Source of the DNA: Sphingomonas sp. J315
GTDB taxonomy: Bacteria; Pseudomonadota; Alphaproteobacteria; Sphingomonadales; Sphingomonadaceae
DNA length: 64,000 nt
Assembly: GCF_024666595.1 (NCBI RefSeq)
Contig: NZ_CP088296.1
Coordinates: 3,462,501-3,526,500 of the forward strand
Direction of reading: 5' to 3'
Positions 43,064 to 53,859 of this stretch are shown here, in pieces. Below the pieces are notes generated by a model that was not told the DNA's origin, did no database searches, and was given only the letters and a program-made list of their open reading frames with translations. The position numbers were made by a program, and so were the translations under genes. Positions within the stretch are counted from its first letter, which is position 1. Each line of letters opens with the position of its first letter.

Positions 43064-44842
43064 ATGGAGATAGGGACGACTCGCCTTCCGCGCCGCCTGG
43101 CGCTCGTCGCGGCAATTGGATTGGCGCTGGTCGCGCTGGTCGGGTTCGGCGCGTCGCGCTGGGCACGGGGGCAGGCGGTCGCGACGACCGATGCGGCGGC
43201 GGCGGAGCTGGCGCGCGCCAACGCCGGGCTGTTGACCAGCGAGCTGCAAAAGTTCCGGTTGCTTCCGCTCGTGCTCACCGAATATCCCGATGTACCCGCA
43301 CTGCTCGAAGCGCCGACGGCGGCGGTCGCCGGGCGGGTCAATGCGCGGCTTGAGCTGCTCGCCGAGCGAACCGACGCGGCGGCGATCTATGTCATCGATG
43401 CACAGGGCAAGACCGTCGCGGCGAGCAACCATCGCCTGCCGACCAGCTTTGTCGGCCAGAACTACGGATTTCGTCCCTATTTCCGTGACGCCATGCGCGA
43501 CGGCAGCGCCGAGCTCTTCGCGCTCGGAACCGTCAGCGGGGTGCCGGGCCTGTATCTTGCCCAGCGGATCGGTAGCGCGGCGCGCCCGTTGGGCGTCGTC
43601 GTGGTCAAGATCGAGTTCGAGCGCGTCCAGTCCGCCTGGGCGGGGCAGCAGGGGGCGACAATCGTCACCGACCGGCACGGAGTAGTGATCGTCACCGGTC
43701 GCCCCGACTGGCGTTTCCGCACCCTCGCGCCGCTCTCCTCCGCCAGTCGTCAGGCGATCCGCACCACCCGCCAATATGGCAGCCTTCCGCTCGACCCGCT
43801 GCCGTTGACCATCGATGGCGCGGATGTGGGCGAAGGCGACGCGGCAGGGGATCGTCGCGTTGCGTCGGTCGCCGCTCCCCTGTCCGGTGCGCGGCTCCAT
43901 GTCCTGATGCCGCTCCGCCCCGCGCTCGTCAGTGCCAACGCCAATGCCCGGCTCGTCACACTCGCTGCCTTCGTATTGATCGTCGGAGCGCTGTTGCTGT
44001 TGTGGCGCGCACGTGAACGGCAACTGCTCCAGGACGCCGCCCGTGCGGCGCTTGAAACCCAGGTTGCCGAGCGTACCGCCGAACTGCGCGACACCAACCG
44101 TCAGCTTGAGGCCGAAAGCGCCGAACGCGCGCGCGCGGACCAGCGCTACCGCGCCGCGCGGGAGGAGTTGGCGCAGGCCAGCCGCCTCGGCTCGCTTGGC
44201 CAGATCACCGCTGGCGTCGCGCATGAGATCAACCAGCCGGTCGCGGCGATCCGTACCTTTGCCGATAATGCGCGCCAGCTGCTCAACCGGGGCGATGCGG
44301 CTCGGGCGACCGACAATCTCGGCCGGATCAGCGCATTGACCGAGCGGATCGGCGCGATCACCGGCGAGCTGCGCAGCTTTGCGCGCAAGCGGACGCCCGA
44401 AGTCGGCGCGGTCGAGATCGGATCGGCGATCGACTCGGCCATGCTGTTGATCGGCGACCGCGTCCGCGCCGTCGGCGTTGCGCTGGATCGAACCGGGGAC
44501 CCTGCGATCCGCGTCATCGCGGACCGCGTGCGGCTGGAACAAATTCTGATCAACCTTGTCCAGAACGCGCTCGATGTGCTCGCCGGGCAATCCGACCCGC
44601 GCATCTCGATCGCGGTGGAGGGGCAGGAGGACCGCGCGCGTATCGTCGTGACCGACAACGGACCTGGCGTGCTCGCAGACTTGCGCGACCAGCTTTTTAC
44701 CCCCTTCGTCACCGGGCGTGAGGAGGGGCTCGGCCTCGGCCTCGCCATCTCGCGCGATATTGCCCGCGATTTCGGGGGTGAACTGACCTTGGCTGAGACG
44801 ACGGAGGGCGCGCGGTTCGAGCTGACGCTGTTGCGCGCATGA
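43064..44842 (+). CDS. dctB: C4-dicarboxylate sensor histidine kinase
   Basis: A 592-residue membrane kinase. The first transmembrane helix is at about 12-32. A periplasmic double-PAS-like sensor domain (NYGFRPYFRDAMRDGSAELF, GLYLAQRI) leads to a second helix near 295-315. A coiled coil (AERTAELRDTNRQLEAE) then leads to the H-box AGVAHEINQPVAAIRTFADN with phospho-acceptor His387. The catalytic domain has NLVQNALDVL (N box), TDNGPGVL and GLGLGLAISR (G boxes). The organisation is that of rhizobial DctB. It overlaps dctD by ATGA, giving equal expression of kinase and regulator. Confidence 0.93.
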   Translation: MEIGTTRLPRRLALVAAIGLALVALVGFGASRWARGQAVATTDAAAAELARANAGLLTSELQKFRLLPLVLTEYPDVPALLEAPTAAVAGRVNARLELLAERTDAAAIYVIDAQGKTVAASNHRLPTSFVGQNYGFRPYFRDAMRDGSAELFALGTVSGVPGLYLAQRIGSAARPLGVVVVKIEFERVQSAWAGQQGATIVTDRHGVVIVTGRPDWRFRTLAPLSSASRQAIRTTRQYGSLPLDPLPLTIDGADVGEGDAAGDRRVASVAAPLSGARLHVLMPLRPALVSANANARLVTLAAFVLIVGALLLLWRARERQLLQDAARAALETQVAERTAELRDTNRQLEAESAERARADQRYRAAREELAQASRLGSLGQITAGVAHEINQPVAAIRTFADNARQLLNRGDAARATDNLGRISALTERIGAITGELRSFARKRTPEVGAVEIGSAIDSAMLLIGDRVRAVGVALDRTGDPAIRVIADRVRLEQILINLVQNALDVLAGQSDPRISIAVEGQEDRARIVVTDNGPGVLADLRDQLFTPFVTGREEGLGLGLAISRDIARDFGGELTLAETTEGARFELTLLRA

Positions 44843-46176
44843 TTGCCGAAGCCGATCAGACCGTCTTTTTCGTCGATGACGACGCCCAGCTGCGCGAGGC
44901 GAATGTCCAGACGCTCGAACTGGCGGGGCTGCCGGTGCGGGCCTTTGCCGATGCAGCCTCGCTGCTCGCCACGATCGGTCCAGACTTTGCCGGCGTAGTC
45001 GTCAGCGACATCCGGATGCCCGGGATGGACGGGCTGCAGCTCTTCGCCCGCCTGCGCGCTCTGGATGTCGAACTGCCGGTCATCCTCATCACCGGCCATG
45101 CCGATGTGCCGATGGCGGTCGGTGCACTGCGTGACGGCGCGTTCGATTTCCTGTCCAAGCCGTTCGCGGCAGATCACCTCGTCGCCGCCGTCCGCCGCGC
45201 GCTCGCGCATCGCCGGCTGATCCTCGACAACCGTGCACTTCGCGCCGCTGCCGCCAGCCCGCCGGACAGCCCATTGATCGGTGACAGCCCGGCAATCGTG
45301 CGGTTGCGCGAAAGCGTCGCGCAAGTCGCCCGCGCCGAGGTCGACGTGCTGATCGAGGGAGAGACCGGAACCGGCAAGGAACTCGTCGCGGCAATGCTTC
45401 ACCGCGCCTCCCCCCGCGCCGCGCGCACCTTTGTCGCGGTCAACTGCGCAGCGCTGCCCGAGGCGCATGCCGAGATCGAGCTGTTCGGCCACGCCGCCGA
45501 CGCCGTACCGCATGGCCGGTTCGAACGTAGCGGCCGGATCGAGGCGTCGAGCCGGGGCACGTTGTTCCTCGACGATATCGACGGCATGCCGCTCGACGTC
45601 CAGCCGCGCCTCCTGCGCGTGCTGGAAGAGCGCGAGGTATTGCCGGTCGGTGCCGAGCGTCCGATCCCGCTCGACTTGCGCGTCATCGCGTCGGCGAAGC
45701 GCGATTTGATGGCGCTATCGCGGGAAGGGGCGTTTCGCAGCGACCTTTATTTCCGGCTCAACGTCGTGCGGCTGTCGATCCCGCCCTTGCGCGAACGCCG
45801 GTCTGATATCGGCCAGCTGTTTGCCGCCTTCGTCGCCGAGGCGGTGGCGCAGACCGGGCAGACGGGATTCCGCATGACCGACGCGATCCGCCGCCATTTG
45901 CTCGACCATGACTGGCCGGGCAATGTGCGCGAGCTGCGCAATTTCGCGTTCAGTGCGGTGCTTGACCTGGTCGACGGCACCGGCCCCGTCGCGGCGAGCC
46001 AGAGCCTGCCCGATCGCGTGGCGGCCTATGAGGCGATGCTGCTGCGCGAAGCGTTGCAGGCGACGCGCGGCAATGTCGTCCGCGCGATCGAACTGCTCGG
46101 CATTCCGCGCAAGACCTTTTATGACAAGATGGCTCGCGCTGGCCTGGCGGCGGCCGACTTTCGGAAGGGACGTTGA
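44839..46176 (+). CDS. dctD: C4-dicarboxylate response regulator, NtrC-type, lacking the GAFTGA loop
   Basis: A 445-residue regulator with a receiver (FFVDDDAQLREANV; phospho-Asp about residue 57 in VVVSDIRMPGMDG; lysine in FLSKPF), an AAA+ domain (Walker A EGETGTGKELVAAML, about 174-181; Walker B TLFLDDIDGMP), and a Fis-type HTH at the end (ATRGNVVRAIELLGIPRKT). The sigma-54 contact loop that normally reads GAFTGA is replaced: after ELFGH comes AADAVPHGRFE. This makes sigma-54-dependent activation doubtful. It probably regulates dctA and perhaps itself, using the sigma-70 polymerase. Confidence 0.88.
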   Translation: MIAEADQTVFFVDDDAQLREANVQTLELAGLPVRAFADAASLLATIGPDFAGVVVSDIRMPGMDGLQLFARLRALDVELPVILITGHADVPMAVGALRDGAFDFLSKPFAADHLVAAVRRALAHRRLILDNRALRAAAASPPDSPLIGDSPAIVRLRESVAQVARAEVDVLIEGETGTGKELVAAMLHRASPRAARTFVAVNCAALPEAHAEIELFGHAADAVPHGRFERSGRIEASSRGTLFLDDIDGMPLDVQPRLLRVLEEREVLPVGAERPIPLDLRVIASAKRDLMALSREGAFRSDLYFRLNVVRLSIPPLRERRSDIGQLFAAFVAEAVAQTGQTGFRMTDAIRRHLLDHDWPGNVRELRNFAFSAVLDLVDGTGPVAASQSLPDRVAAYEAMLLREALQATRGNVVRAIELLGIPRKTFYDKMARAGLAAADFRKGR

Positions 46177-46179
46177 GGC

Positions 46180-46267
46180 TGGTACGGGCGGGGGGACTTG
46201 AACCCCCACGGGCCTTGCGGCCCAACGGATTTTAAGTCCGGTGCGTCTACCATTCCGCCACGCCCGC
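46180..46267 (-). tRNA. tRNA-Leu (UAA)
   Basis: The minus-strand sequence folds as a class II tRNA with acceptor GCGGGCG/CGCCCGT, a long variable arm (GGGCCGCAAGGCCC), a T-loop GTTCAAGTC and an encoded CCA end. The anticodon loop CTTAAAA gives anticodon UAA. It lies 3 bp after the dctD stop, on the other strand. Confidence 0.97.
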
Positions 46268-46329
46268 AGGATGAGCTGGCTCTATCCGTCTCAGGTTGAT
46301 GTGCCAAGCACTTAGGCCGGGCACAGCGC

Positions 46330-46608
46330 TCAGACGTTGAGACGGACGCGCATTTCCTTGCCGGGCTTGAAATAGGGGACGCGCTTCGCATCCACATTGA
46401 CCGCTTCGCCGGTGCGCGGGTTGCGACCGGTGCGGGCATCACGGGCGCGGGTGGAGAAGGCGCCGAAGCCGCGCAACTCGACTCGACCGTCCTCAACCAG
46501 ACGTGTGGTGATTTCTTCGAAGAAGATATCGACGATCCGCTCGATCTCCCGCGCCGACAGGTCGGGATTGTCCGCGCCGAGCATGTGAACGAGTTCCGAC
46601 CGAATCAT
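46330..46608 (-). CDS. ihfB: Integration host factor, beta subunit
   Basis: A 92-residue HU/IHF-family DNA-bending protein. I chose the ATG at 46608 ([10 protein letters not shown]) because it gives the normal IHF-beta length; an in-frame ATG at 46635 would add nine residues. The DNA-intercalating arm is visible: [18 protein letters not shown] with the conserved Asn-Pro, then [11 protein letters not shown]. The beta subunit pairs with IhfA. It is the usual neighbour of rpsA in proteobacteria and lies just downstream, after a strong hairpin. Confidence 0.93.
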   Translation of the reverse strand: MIRSELVHMLGADNPDLSAREIERIVDIFFEEITTRLVEDGRVELRGFGAFSTRARDARTGRNPRTGEAVNVDAKRVPYFKPGKEMRVRLNV

Positions 46609-46756
46609 GTGCGTCCCCAGTTTCCGCCGCGGCATGGTGCCGACCTGGCGATGTTAACATGGGTTTACGCGGGGTTTGAGCATCGCGGCAACGGAATATT
46701 GCTTGCCGCGACGGAATTTTGAAACAATCGTCTGAAGCCGTTGAAAAGACAGGAAA

Positions 46757-46782
46757 CGGGCGGGCGTCGAAACGCCCGCCCG
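46757..46782 (-). terminator. rpsA terminator
   Basis: A perfect 11-bp stem (46757-46767 with 46772-46782) with a four-base loop, 8 bp after the rpsA stop. In the transcript it is followed by TTTCCTGTCTTTTC, so it looks like an intrinsic terminator. It may only partly separate rpsA from ihfB. Confidence 0.8.
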
Positions 46783-46790
46783 CTGCCCGA

Positions 46791-48503
<1,713 letters not shown>

Positions 48504-48841
48504 AAAGGGTTCAGTCCTAACTATCGTTTTTCCGGCCGGCTGGTTGGATCCAGCGGTCTTTTAGGCCGAAATGCCGCGGCGGCCGAATGCCGGTCGCGGC
48601 ATTCCGCAAACAGCCAAGGGGAGGGAGGAAACCGCTCTTTCCGAAAAAGCGAAAACGGCGCGTAGGCGTCAACGCCCCGCGCTTCCCTCCACAAGCACCG
48701 CTCGCAGAACGGGCGCGCCATAGACGGCGATTGCCCGAAAGGCAAGGAAATCTGGCAATTGCGCCCCGCACCCCGCTTACCGTTTGTTTACCACGCGTCG
48801 TCATGGTGCGGACCCAATACAACCTGTGGGGGAGAGGGCGT
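48504..48841. other. 338-bp intergenic region upstream of rpsA, with hairpin
   Basis: No coding sequence is convincing. It serves as the rpsA leader on the minus strand and the promoter region of the STAS-like gene on the plus strand. A perfect 8-bp stem GAATGCCG/CGGCATTC with loop GTCG lies at 48585-48604, next to a near-repeat AATGCCGCGGCGG. The stem may be part of an rpsA autoregulatory leader. The region 48650-48780 shows nothing further that I recognise. Confidence 0.5.
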
Positions 48842-49264
48842 ATGGTAACGGTAACAGTACCGGCCGCAGACGTGCAGGGGCGTGTCGTGGCATCCATTCC
48901 GGGGCAATATGAAATCGTCCGCGACGATCGTCTGGGCCTGATCCGGATCAGCTGCACCGGCCTGCGCCTTGGCGAAGAGGTCGATCGTTACCTCGCCGTG
49001 CTTGGGCCGATCGTCAACGACGTGCGCGCCTGCCATGGCCGCGTGCGCGTCCTTGCCGACCTGCGCAACGCGCCGGTCCGGACGCAGGAGGCGGCAGACC
49101 GGATGCGCGCGGGCAATCTGCGGCTCTATCGCGCCGGCGACCGCATCGCCTTGATCGTCGAGTCCAGCCTGCTCAAGATGCAGCTGCGGCGGACTTTGGT
49201 CGAGTATCAGAACATCTTCGTGTCGCCGAATGCGGCCGAGACCTGGGTTACGGCTGACGTCTGA
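48842..49264 (+). CDS. Hypothetical protein, STAS/SpoIIAA-like fold
   Basis: A 140-residue soluble protein with a good ribosome site (GGAGAGGG) before ATG 48842. The order of strands and helices (YEIVRDDRLGLIRISCTG, LGEEVDRYLAVLGPIVND, RVRVLADLRNAP, RLYRAGDRIALIVESSLLKMQ) resembles small STAS/SEC14-type proteins of unknown role found in sphingomonads. No catalytic residues are obvious. It stands alone between rpsA and a terminator, divergent from rpsA. Confidence 0.6.
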   Translation: MVTVTVPAADVQGRVVASIPGQYEIVRDDRLGLIRISCTGLRLGEEVDRYLAVLGPIVNDVRACHGRVRVLADLRNAPVRTQEAADRMRAGNLRLYRAGDRIALIVESSLLKMQLRRTLVEYQNIFVSPNAAETWVTADV

Positions 49265-49274
49265 CCGGATGCCC

Positions 49275-49307
49275 GCCGTCCCCTGAAAGAGGGGGATCGG
49301 GGACGGC
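49275..49307. terminator. Bidirectional terminator between STAS-like gene and ald
   Basis: Perfect 9-bp arms GCCGTCCCC (49275-49283) and GGGGACGGC (49299-49307) in the gap between two convergent genes. The loop holds a second small CCCCT/AGGGG stem. Confidence 0.65.
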
Positions 49308-49326
49308 GAGCAAAATGATCAGGCGC

Positions 49327-50433
49327 TTATGCGCTCCACGCCTGGAAGGGCAGGTCGAGATCGTCGGCAACCGCCTTGAACGCGATCTTGCCCTGATAGA
49401 CGTTGAGGCCGTTCGCGAGATGCGGATCTGCGGCCATTGCCTTTTCCGCCCCCAAATTGGCGAGCTTCATCACGAACGGCAGCGTCGCGTTGTTGAGCGC
49501 GAAGGTGCTGGTGCGCGCCACCGCGCCGGGCATGTTGGCGACGCAATAATGGATCACGCCATCGACTTCATAGACCGGGTCTTCATGCGTCGTCGCATGG
49601 CTGGTCTCGAAGCATCCGCCCTGATCGATCGCGATGTCGACGAGAACGCTGCCGCGCTTCATCGTCTTGAGCATCTCGCGCGTCACCAGCTTCGGTGCCG
49701 CTGCGCCGGGAACCAGCACCGCGCCGATCACCAGATGTGCGTTGGCCACCGCCGCCGCGATCGCCGCCTTGCTGGCATAGGCGGTCTTGATCTGGCTGCC
49801 GAAATGCATGTCGAGTTCGGCGAGGCGGGTGTTGTTGATGTCATAGATGGTGACGTCGGCGCGCAGGCCGGTCGCCATCTGCGCCGCATTGATGCCCGAC
49901 ACGCCGCCGCCAAGGATCGCGACGCGCGCAGGAGCGACGCCGGGAACGCCGCCCAGCAGCACACCGCGTCCACCCTGTTCCTTCTCAAGGTAATGCGCGC
50001 CGACCTGAACGGACATGCGGCCCGCAACCTCGCTCATCGGCTTGAGCAGCGGCAGGCTGCGGTCGTTGGCGGTCACGGTTTCATAGGCGATGCAGGTCGC
50101 GCCGGACTTCATCAGCCCTTCGGCCTGCGGCTTGTCCGCGGCGAGGTGGAGATAGGTGAACAGCGTGTGGCGCGGTTCGAGCAATGCGATCTCGCTCGGC
50201 TGCGGCTCCTTGACCTTCACGATCATGTCGCTCTGCGCGAACACTTCGGCCGGAGTGCCGACGATCCGCGCGCCCGCCGCCATGTAATCGGCGTCGCTGA
50301 AGTCGATGCCCATGCCGGCGTTGCTCTGGACGATCACCTCATGCCCGGCGGCGCTGAGTTCGGCGACGAGCGGCGGGGTCAGGCCCACGCGATATTCGTG
50401 ATTCTTGATTTCCTTGGGGACACCGACGCGCAT
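49327..50433 (-). CDS. ald: Alanine dehydrogenase
   Basis: A 368-residue enzyme. The start is MRVGVPKEIKNHEYRVGLTP at 50433, with a GGAGAG ribosome site. Substrate residues lie in KVKEPQPSE and YLHLAADK. The Rossmann motif is VAILGGGVSGINAAQMA, and RGSVLVDIAIDQGGCFETSH and VANMPGAVARTSTFALNNAT follow. It catalyses the reversible NAD-dependent deamination of L-alanine to pyruvate and ammonium. It is divergent from an Lrp/AsnC regulator, the typical AldR arrangement, so alanine-responsive control is likely. Confidence 0.95.
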   Translation of the reverse strand: MRVGVPKEIKNHEYRVGLTPPLVAELSAAGHEVIVQSNAGMGIDFSDADYMAAGARIVGTPAEVFAQSDMIVKVKEPQPSEIALLEPRHTLFTYLHLAADKPQAEGLMKSGATCIAYETVTANDRSLPLLKPMSEVAGRMSVQVGAHYLEKEQGGRGVLLGGVPGVAPARVAILGGGVSGINAAQMATGLRADVTIYDINNTRLAELDMHFGSQIKTAYASKAAIAAAVANAHLVIGAVLVPGAAAPKLVTREMLKTMKRGSVLVDIAIDQGGCFETSHATTHEDPVYEVDGVIHYCVANMPGAVARTSTFALNNATLPFVMKLANLGAEKAMAADPHLANGLNVYQGKIAFKAVADDLDLPFQAWSA

Positions 50434-50572
50434 GGACACTCTCCGAATGATTTTGTTTCGGGGTGATCGTAGCGCAGGTTGCCACCGCAAATCCCTGCAA
50501 ACTCATGCGCTGTTCAACGGCTTCATGCACGTTTATGACGTGGGAAGATCTTCAGCGGGAATTTTGTGCAAG

Positions 50573-51043
50573 ATGGATCGAATCGACGGAGCAATCCTGA
50601 AACTGCTCGCACAAAACGCCCGCGCGCCGGTGAATCAGATCGCGGGCGAGGTCGGCCTGTCCCCCTCGGCCTGCACCCGCCGCATTCAGGCGCTGGAAGC
50701 ATCGGGGCATATTCAGGGCTATGCAGCACGGCTCGGGTTGCGGCGGCTGGGCTATAGTGTGACAGCCTTTGTCGACATTACGCTGGGGACCGAAGTCGAC
50801 GAGGACCTCGCCCGGTTCGAGGCTGCGGTTGGCCAGATCGACGGGATCGTCGAATGCGCGCTGGTGTCGGGCGGCTATGACTATCGGCTCAAGATACTGT
50901 GCCGTGATCTCGACGACTATGAGCGACTCCACCGCGAAAAAATGGGACGTCTGCCCGGGGTGGTGAAGATCAGCTCCAGCTTCGTCCTGCGATCGGTCCC
51001 GACGCGGAGTGAGGCGGATGCGCTGTTCGTAGGGGCGGACTAG
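50573..51043 (+). CDS. Lrp/AsnC-family transcriptional regulator (AldR-like)
   Basis: A 156-residue regulator starting [20 protein letters not shown], followed by the [24 protein letters not shown] and an RAM ligand-binding domain ([25 protein letters not shown]). It lies 140 bp from the divergent ald start and probably activates ald in the presence of alanine. The ATG at 50573 gives the standard family start; upstream in-frame ATGs would add long non-conserved tails. Confidence 0.9.
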   Translation: MDRIDGAILKLLAQNARAPVNQIAGEVGLSPSACTRRIQALEASGHIQGYAARLGLRRLGYSVTAFVDITLGTEVDEDLARFEAAVGQIDGIVECALVSGGYDYRLKILCRDLDDYERLHREKMGRLPGVVKISSSFVLRSVPTRSEADALFVGAD

Positions 51044-51165
51044 GCGGTTGCGGGGCGTGCAGTTGCTACCCCATGCTGCACGTGCTAACCGCCCGCGCTG
51101 TTTCAACGGACAGGCATTGGTCGCATGACCCCTCGCTATCTCGCCACGGCACGCAAGTTCCTCCC

Positions 51166-53095
51166 GTGAGCGAGCCCAACGGTAGCCCCGAGCCGGCGGC
51201 CGACTCGACCCCCACCGACCAGCATCACACGCATGGCCGCGAGGCTGCGCTGTGGAAGCTCGCGGTCGGCGCGATCGGGATCGTGTTCGGCGATATCGGC
51301 ACCAGTCCGCTCTATGCGTTCAAGGAAACCTTCGCGGGGCACCATCCCCTCGCGCTGGACCAGGAACATATCATGGGCGTCATCAGCCTGATGTTCTGGT
51401 CGATGATGGCGGTGGTGACGCTGAAATATGTCAGCATCATCATGCGCGCCGACAACAAGGGCGAGGGCGGGAGCCTCGCGCTGCTTGCGCTGATCAATCG
51501 GTCGAGCGGGCAGAAGCGCTGGACCGCAGGGATCGTGATCCTCGGCGTGTTCGCCACCGCGCTCTTCTATGGCGATTCGATGATTACGCCCGCAGTTTCG
51601 GTCCTGTCGGCGGTTGAGGGGATCGCGGTTGCCGCGCCGACCTTCTCGAACTGGATCCTGCCAATTGCGGTGGCGATCCTGGTCGCGCTCTTTTTCGATT
51701 CAGCGCACCGGGACCGCGCGGGTTGGCGCGATGTTCGGGCCGATCATGCTTGGCTATTTTGCCACGATCGCGACGCTCGGCACGCTCAGCGTGATCAAGA
51801 CACCCGAAGTCCTCTGGGCGCTGCTGCCGAGCTATGCAGTCCATTTCTTCGTGATTGACGGCTTTGCAGCTTTCCTTGCGCTCGGGTCGGTCGTGCTGGC
51901 CGTGACGGGCGCCGAGGCGCTCTACGCCGATATGGGACATTTCGGGCGCAAGCCGATCCGCGTGTCGTGGCTGTGGTTCGTGCTGCCCGCGCTGATGCTC
52001 AACTATATGGGGCAGGGGGCGCTGCTGATGCGCGACGCCAGCGCGCTGCAGAGTCCGTTCTATATGCTCGCGCCGGAGTATCTGCGGCTGCCGCTGGTCG
52101 GCATCGCGACGATGGCCGCGATCATCGCGTCGCAGGCGGTGATCACCGGTGCCTTTTCGGTGACTCAGCAGGGTATCCAGCTCGGCTTTATTCCGCGCCT
52201 GCGGATCAGCCATACCAGCGCGGATACCGCAGGCCAGATCTACATCCCGCTGATCAACTGGGCGTTGATGATCGCGATCATCCTGCTTGTGCTGACCTTC
52301 CAGACCTCGTCCAACCTGACCGCCGCCTATGGCATCGCGGTGACGGGCGCGATGCTGATCGACAATTTCCTGATCGCGGTCGTGCTGTTCGGGTTGTGGA
52401 AGTGGAAGAAGCGCTATGCGGTGCCGCTGCTCGCGCTCTTCTTCGTCGTCGACCTCGCCTATTTCAGCGCAAACCTGACCAAGGTGCCCGATGGTGGCTG
52501 GTTCCCGCTGCTGGCGGGTGTGGTGATCTTCACCCTGCTCACCACCTGGGCGAAGGGCCGCCGCCTGATGGTCGAGCGGATGCGTGAGGCGGCGATGCCG
52601 ATCAAGGTGTTCATCCAGTCCGCCGCCAGCTCGGCGACGCGGGTGAAGGGGACGGCGGTATTCATGACCTCGACGCCGGAAGGCGTGCCGCACGCGCTGC
52701 TCCATAATTTGAAGCACAACAAGGTGTTGCACGAGCGGGTGATCCTGCTGACCGTCAAGATCGCCGACCAGCCCTATGTCGACGAAGCCGATCGCGTACA
52801 TCTCGACGATCTCGGGCAGGGGTTCCACCGGATGAAGATCCTGTACGGGTTTATGCAGGAGGCCGACGTTCCGGCGGCGCTGGCCGCGTGCAGCGCGTGC
52901 GGCGGGGCGTTCAACATGATGGACACCAGCTTCTTCCTGTCGCGCCAGACGTTGCTGGCGTCGGACAATCCGGGGATGAAGCTGTGGCGCGAGAAGCTGT
53001 TCGCGTGGATGCTGCGCAACGCCGAAAGCGCGATGGAATTCTTCCGTCTGCCCACCAATCGCGTGGTCGAGCTGGGGAGCCAGGTGGAGATTTGA
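51166..53095 (+). CDS. kup: Low-affinity potassium transport protein Kup, one frameshift
   Basis: A KUP-family K+:H+ symporter of about 643 residues. The signature [20 protein letters not shown] is near the N-terminus, followed by [20 protein letters not shown]. The frame breaks in a five-T run at 51691-51695. Dropping one T gives [21 protein letters not shown], the normal sequence. The rest ([48 protein letters not shown]) is intact, and a C-terminal cytosolic domain is present. The start may be GTG 51166 or an ATG at 51073; I prefer the GTG because the 51073 extension is not family-like. Confidence 0.9.
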
Positions 53096-53124
53096 GGGCG
53101 TTTGTTTACGCGGCAATGCCGCGG

Positions 53125-53204
53125 CGGCACCAGCCCGCTCCCCCACCCCGCCACCCATATCATGCTACCGCTGGGTGGCCGGGTGGGGGAGCGGGCTGGT
53201 GCCG
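53125..53204. repeat. Long inverted repeat between kup and the 2'-5' RNA ligase-like pseudogene
   Basis: 33-bp arms, 53125-53157 and 53172-53204, with a single mismatch and a 14-base loop. It begins 30 bp after the kup stop and reaches within 10 bp of the next ATG. It would form a very stable RNA hairpin and may terminate kup. The arm contains the CTCCCCCAC motif of the other repeats. Confidence 0.8.
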
Positions 53205-53213
53205 GAGCACATC

Positions 53214-53720
53214 ATGACTTCGGCACCTGTCATCGTGTCGGCGCTGTTCGGGCGGCAGGATCAGGCCGCGTTCGACGCGCTGCGGCGGGAGCATTTTCCG
53301 CCGTAGCGCAACGTCCTCGCGGCGCATCTGACGCTGTTCCATCACCTGCCGCCATCGGCGCTGGACGAGCTCAAGCACCGGCTCAACGCGGCGACGCGCG
53401 GCGTGCGTGCGCCGGCGGCGCGGGCGGCGGGGCTGATGTCGCTGGGGCGGGGCGTGGCGATCAGGATCGAGTCGCCCGGCCTGATCGAAATCCGGCGCGA
53501 TCTGTGCGCGGCATTCGCGGGGTTGCTGACCCCACAGGACGCGGGCGGGTGGCGCCCGCATGTCACGATCCAGAACAAGGTGGCGCCGTCGATGGCAAAG
53601 CTGCGGCTTGGCGCGCTCAGCAAGGATTTCCAGCCGCGCGAGGTCGAGATCGCTGGCCTTGGCGCATACTATTATCGCGGCGGGCCATGGGAGCCGATTT
53701 CCCGCCACATGTTCGCTTGA
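53214..53720 (+). pseudogene. 2'-5' RNA ligase (ThpR/LigT-like) with in-frame amber codon
   Basis: Reading from ATG 53214 gives a 168-codon 2'-5' RNA ligase superfamily protein with both HxT motifs, HLTLFHHLP and HVTIQNK. However, a TAG at 53304-53306 follows FPP, where ERN is the usual sequence (GAG to TAG would be a single change). The first HxT motif lies after the stop, so no shorter product would be active. The family acts as RNA ligase or cyclic phosphodiesterase. The stop may be a true inactivation, a sequence error or rarely read through. Confidence 0.7.
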
Positions 53721-53777
53721 CCGGCCCGAAAACCCTGCCTATGTGCGCCGCTCTCGCCCGAAGGGGCCGCCTGGCAT

Positions 53778-53854
53778 GGCGGAGTAGCTCAGTTGGTTAG
53801 AGCACGGGAATCATAATCCTGGGGTCGGGGGTTCAAGTCCCTCCTCCGCTACCA
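53778..53854 (+). tRNA. tRNA-Met (CAU), elongator type
   Basis: A 77-base cloverleaf with encoded CCA. It has acceptor GGCGGAG/CTCCGCT, D-loop AGTTGGTTAGA, anticodon loop ATCATAA (CAU), and T-arm GGGGGTTCAAGTCCCTC. The first acceptor pair is G-U rather than the mismatch of initiator tRNA. Confidence 0.96.
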
Positions 53855-53859
53855 TGCCA

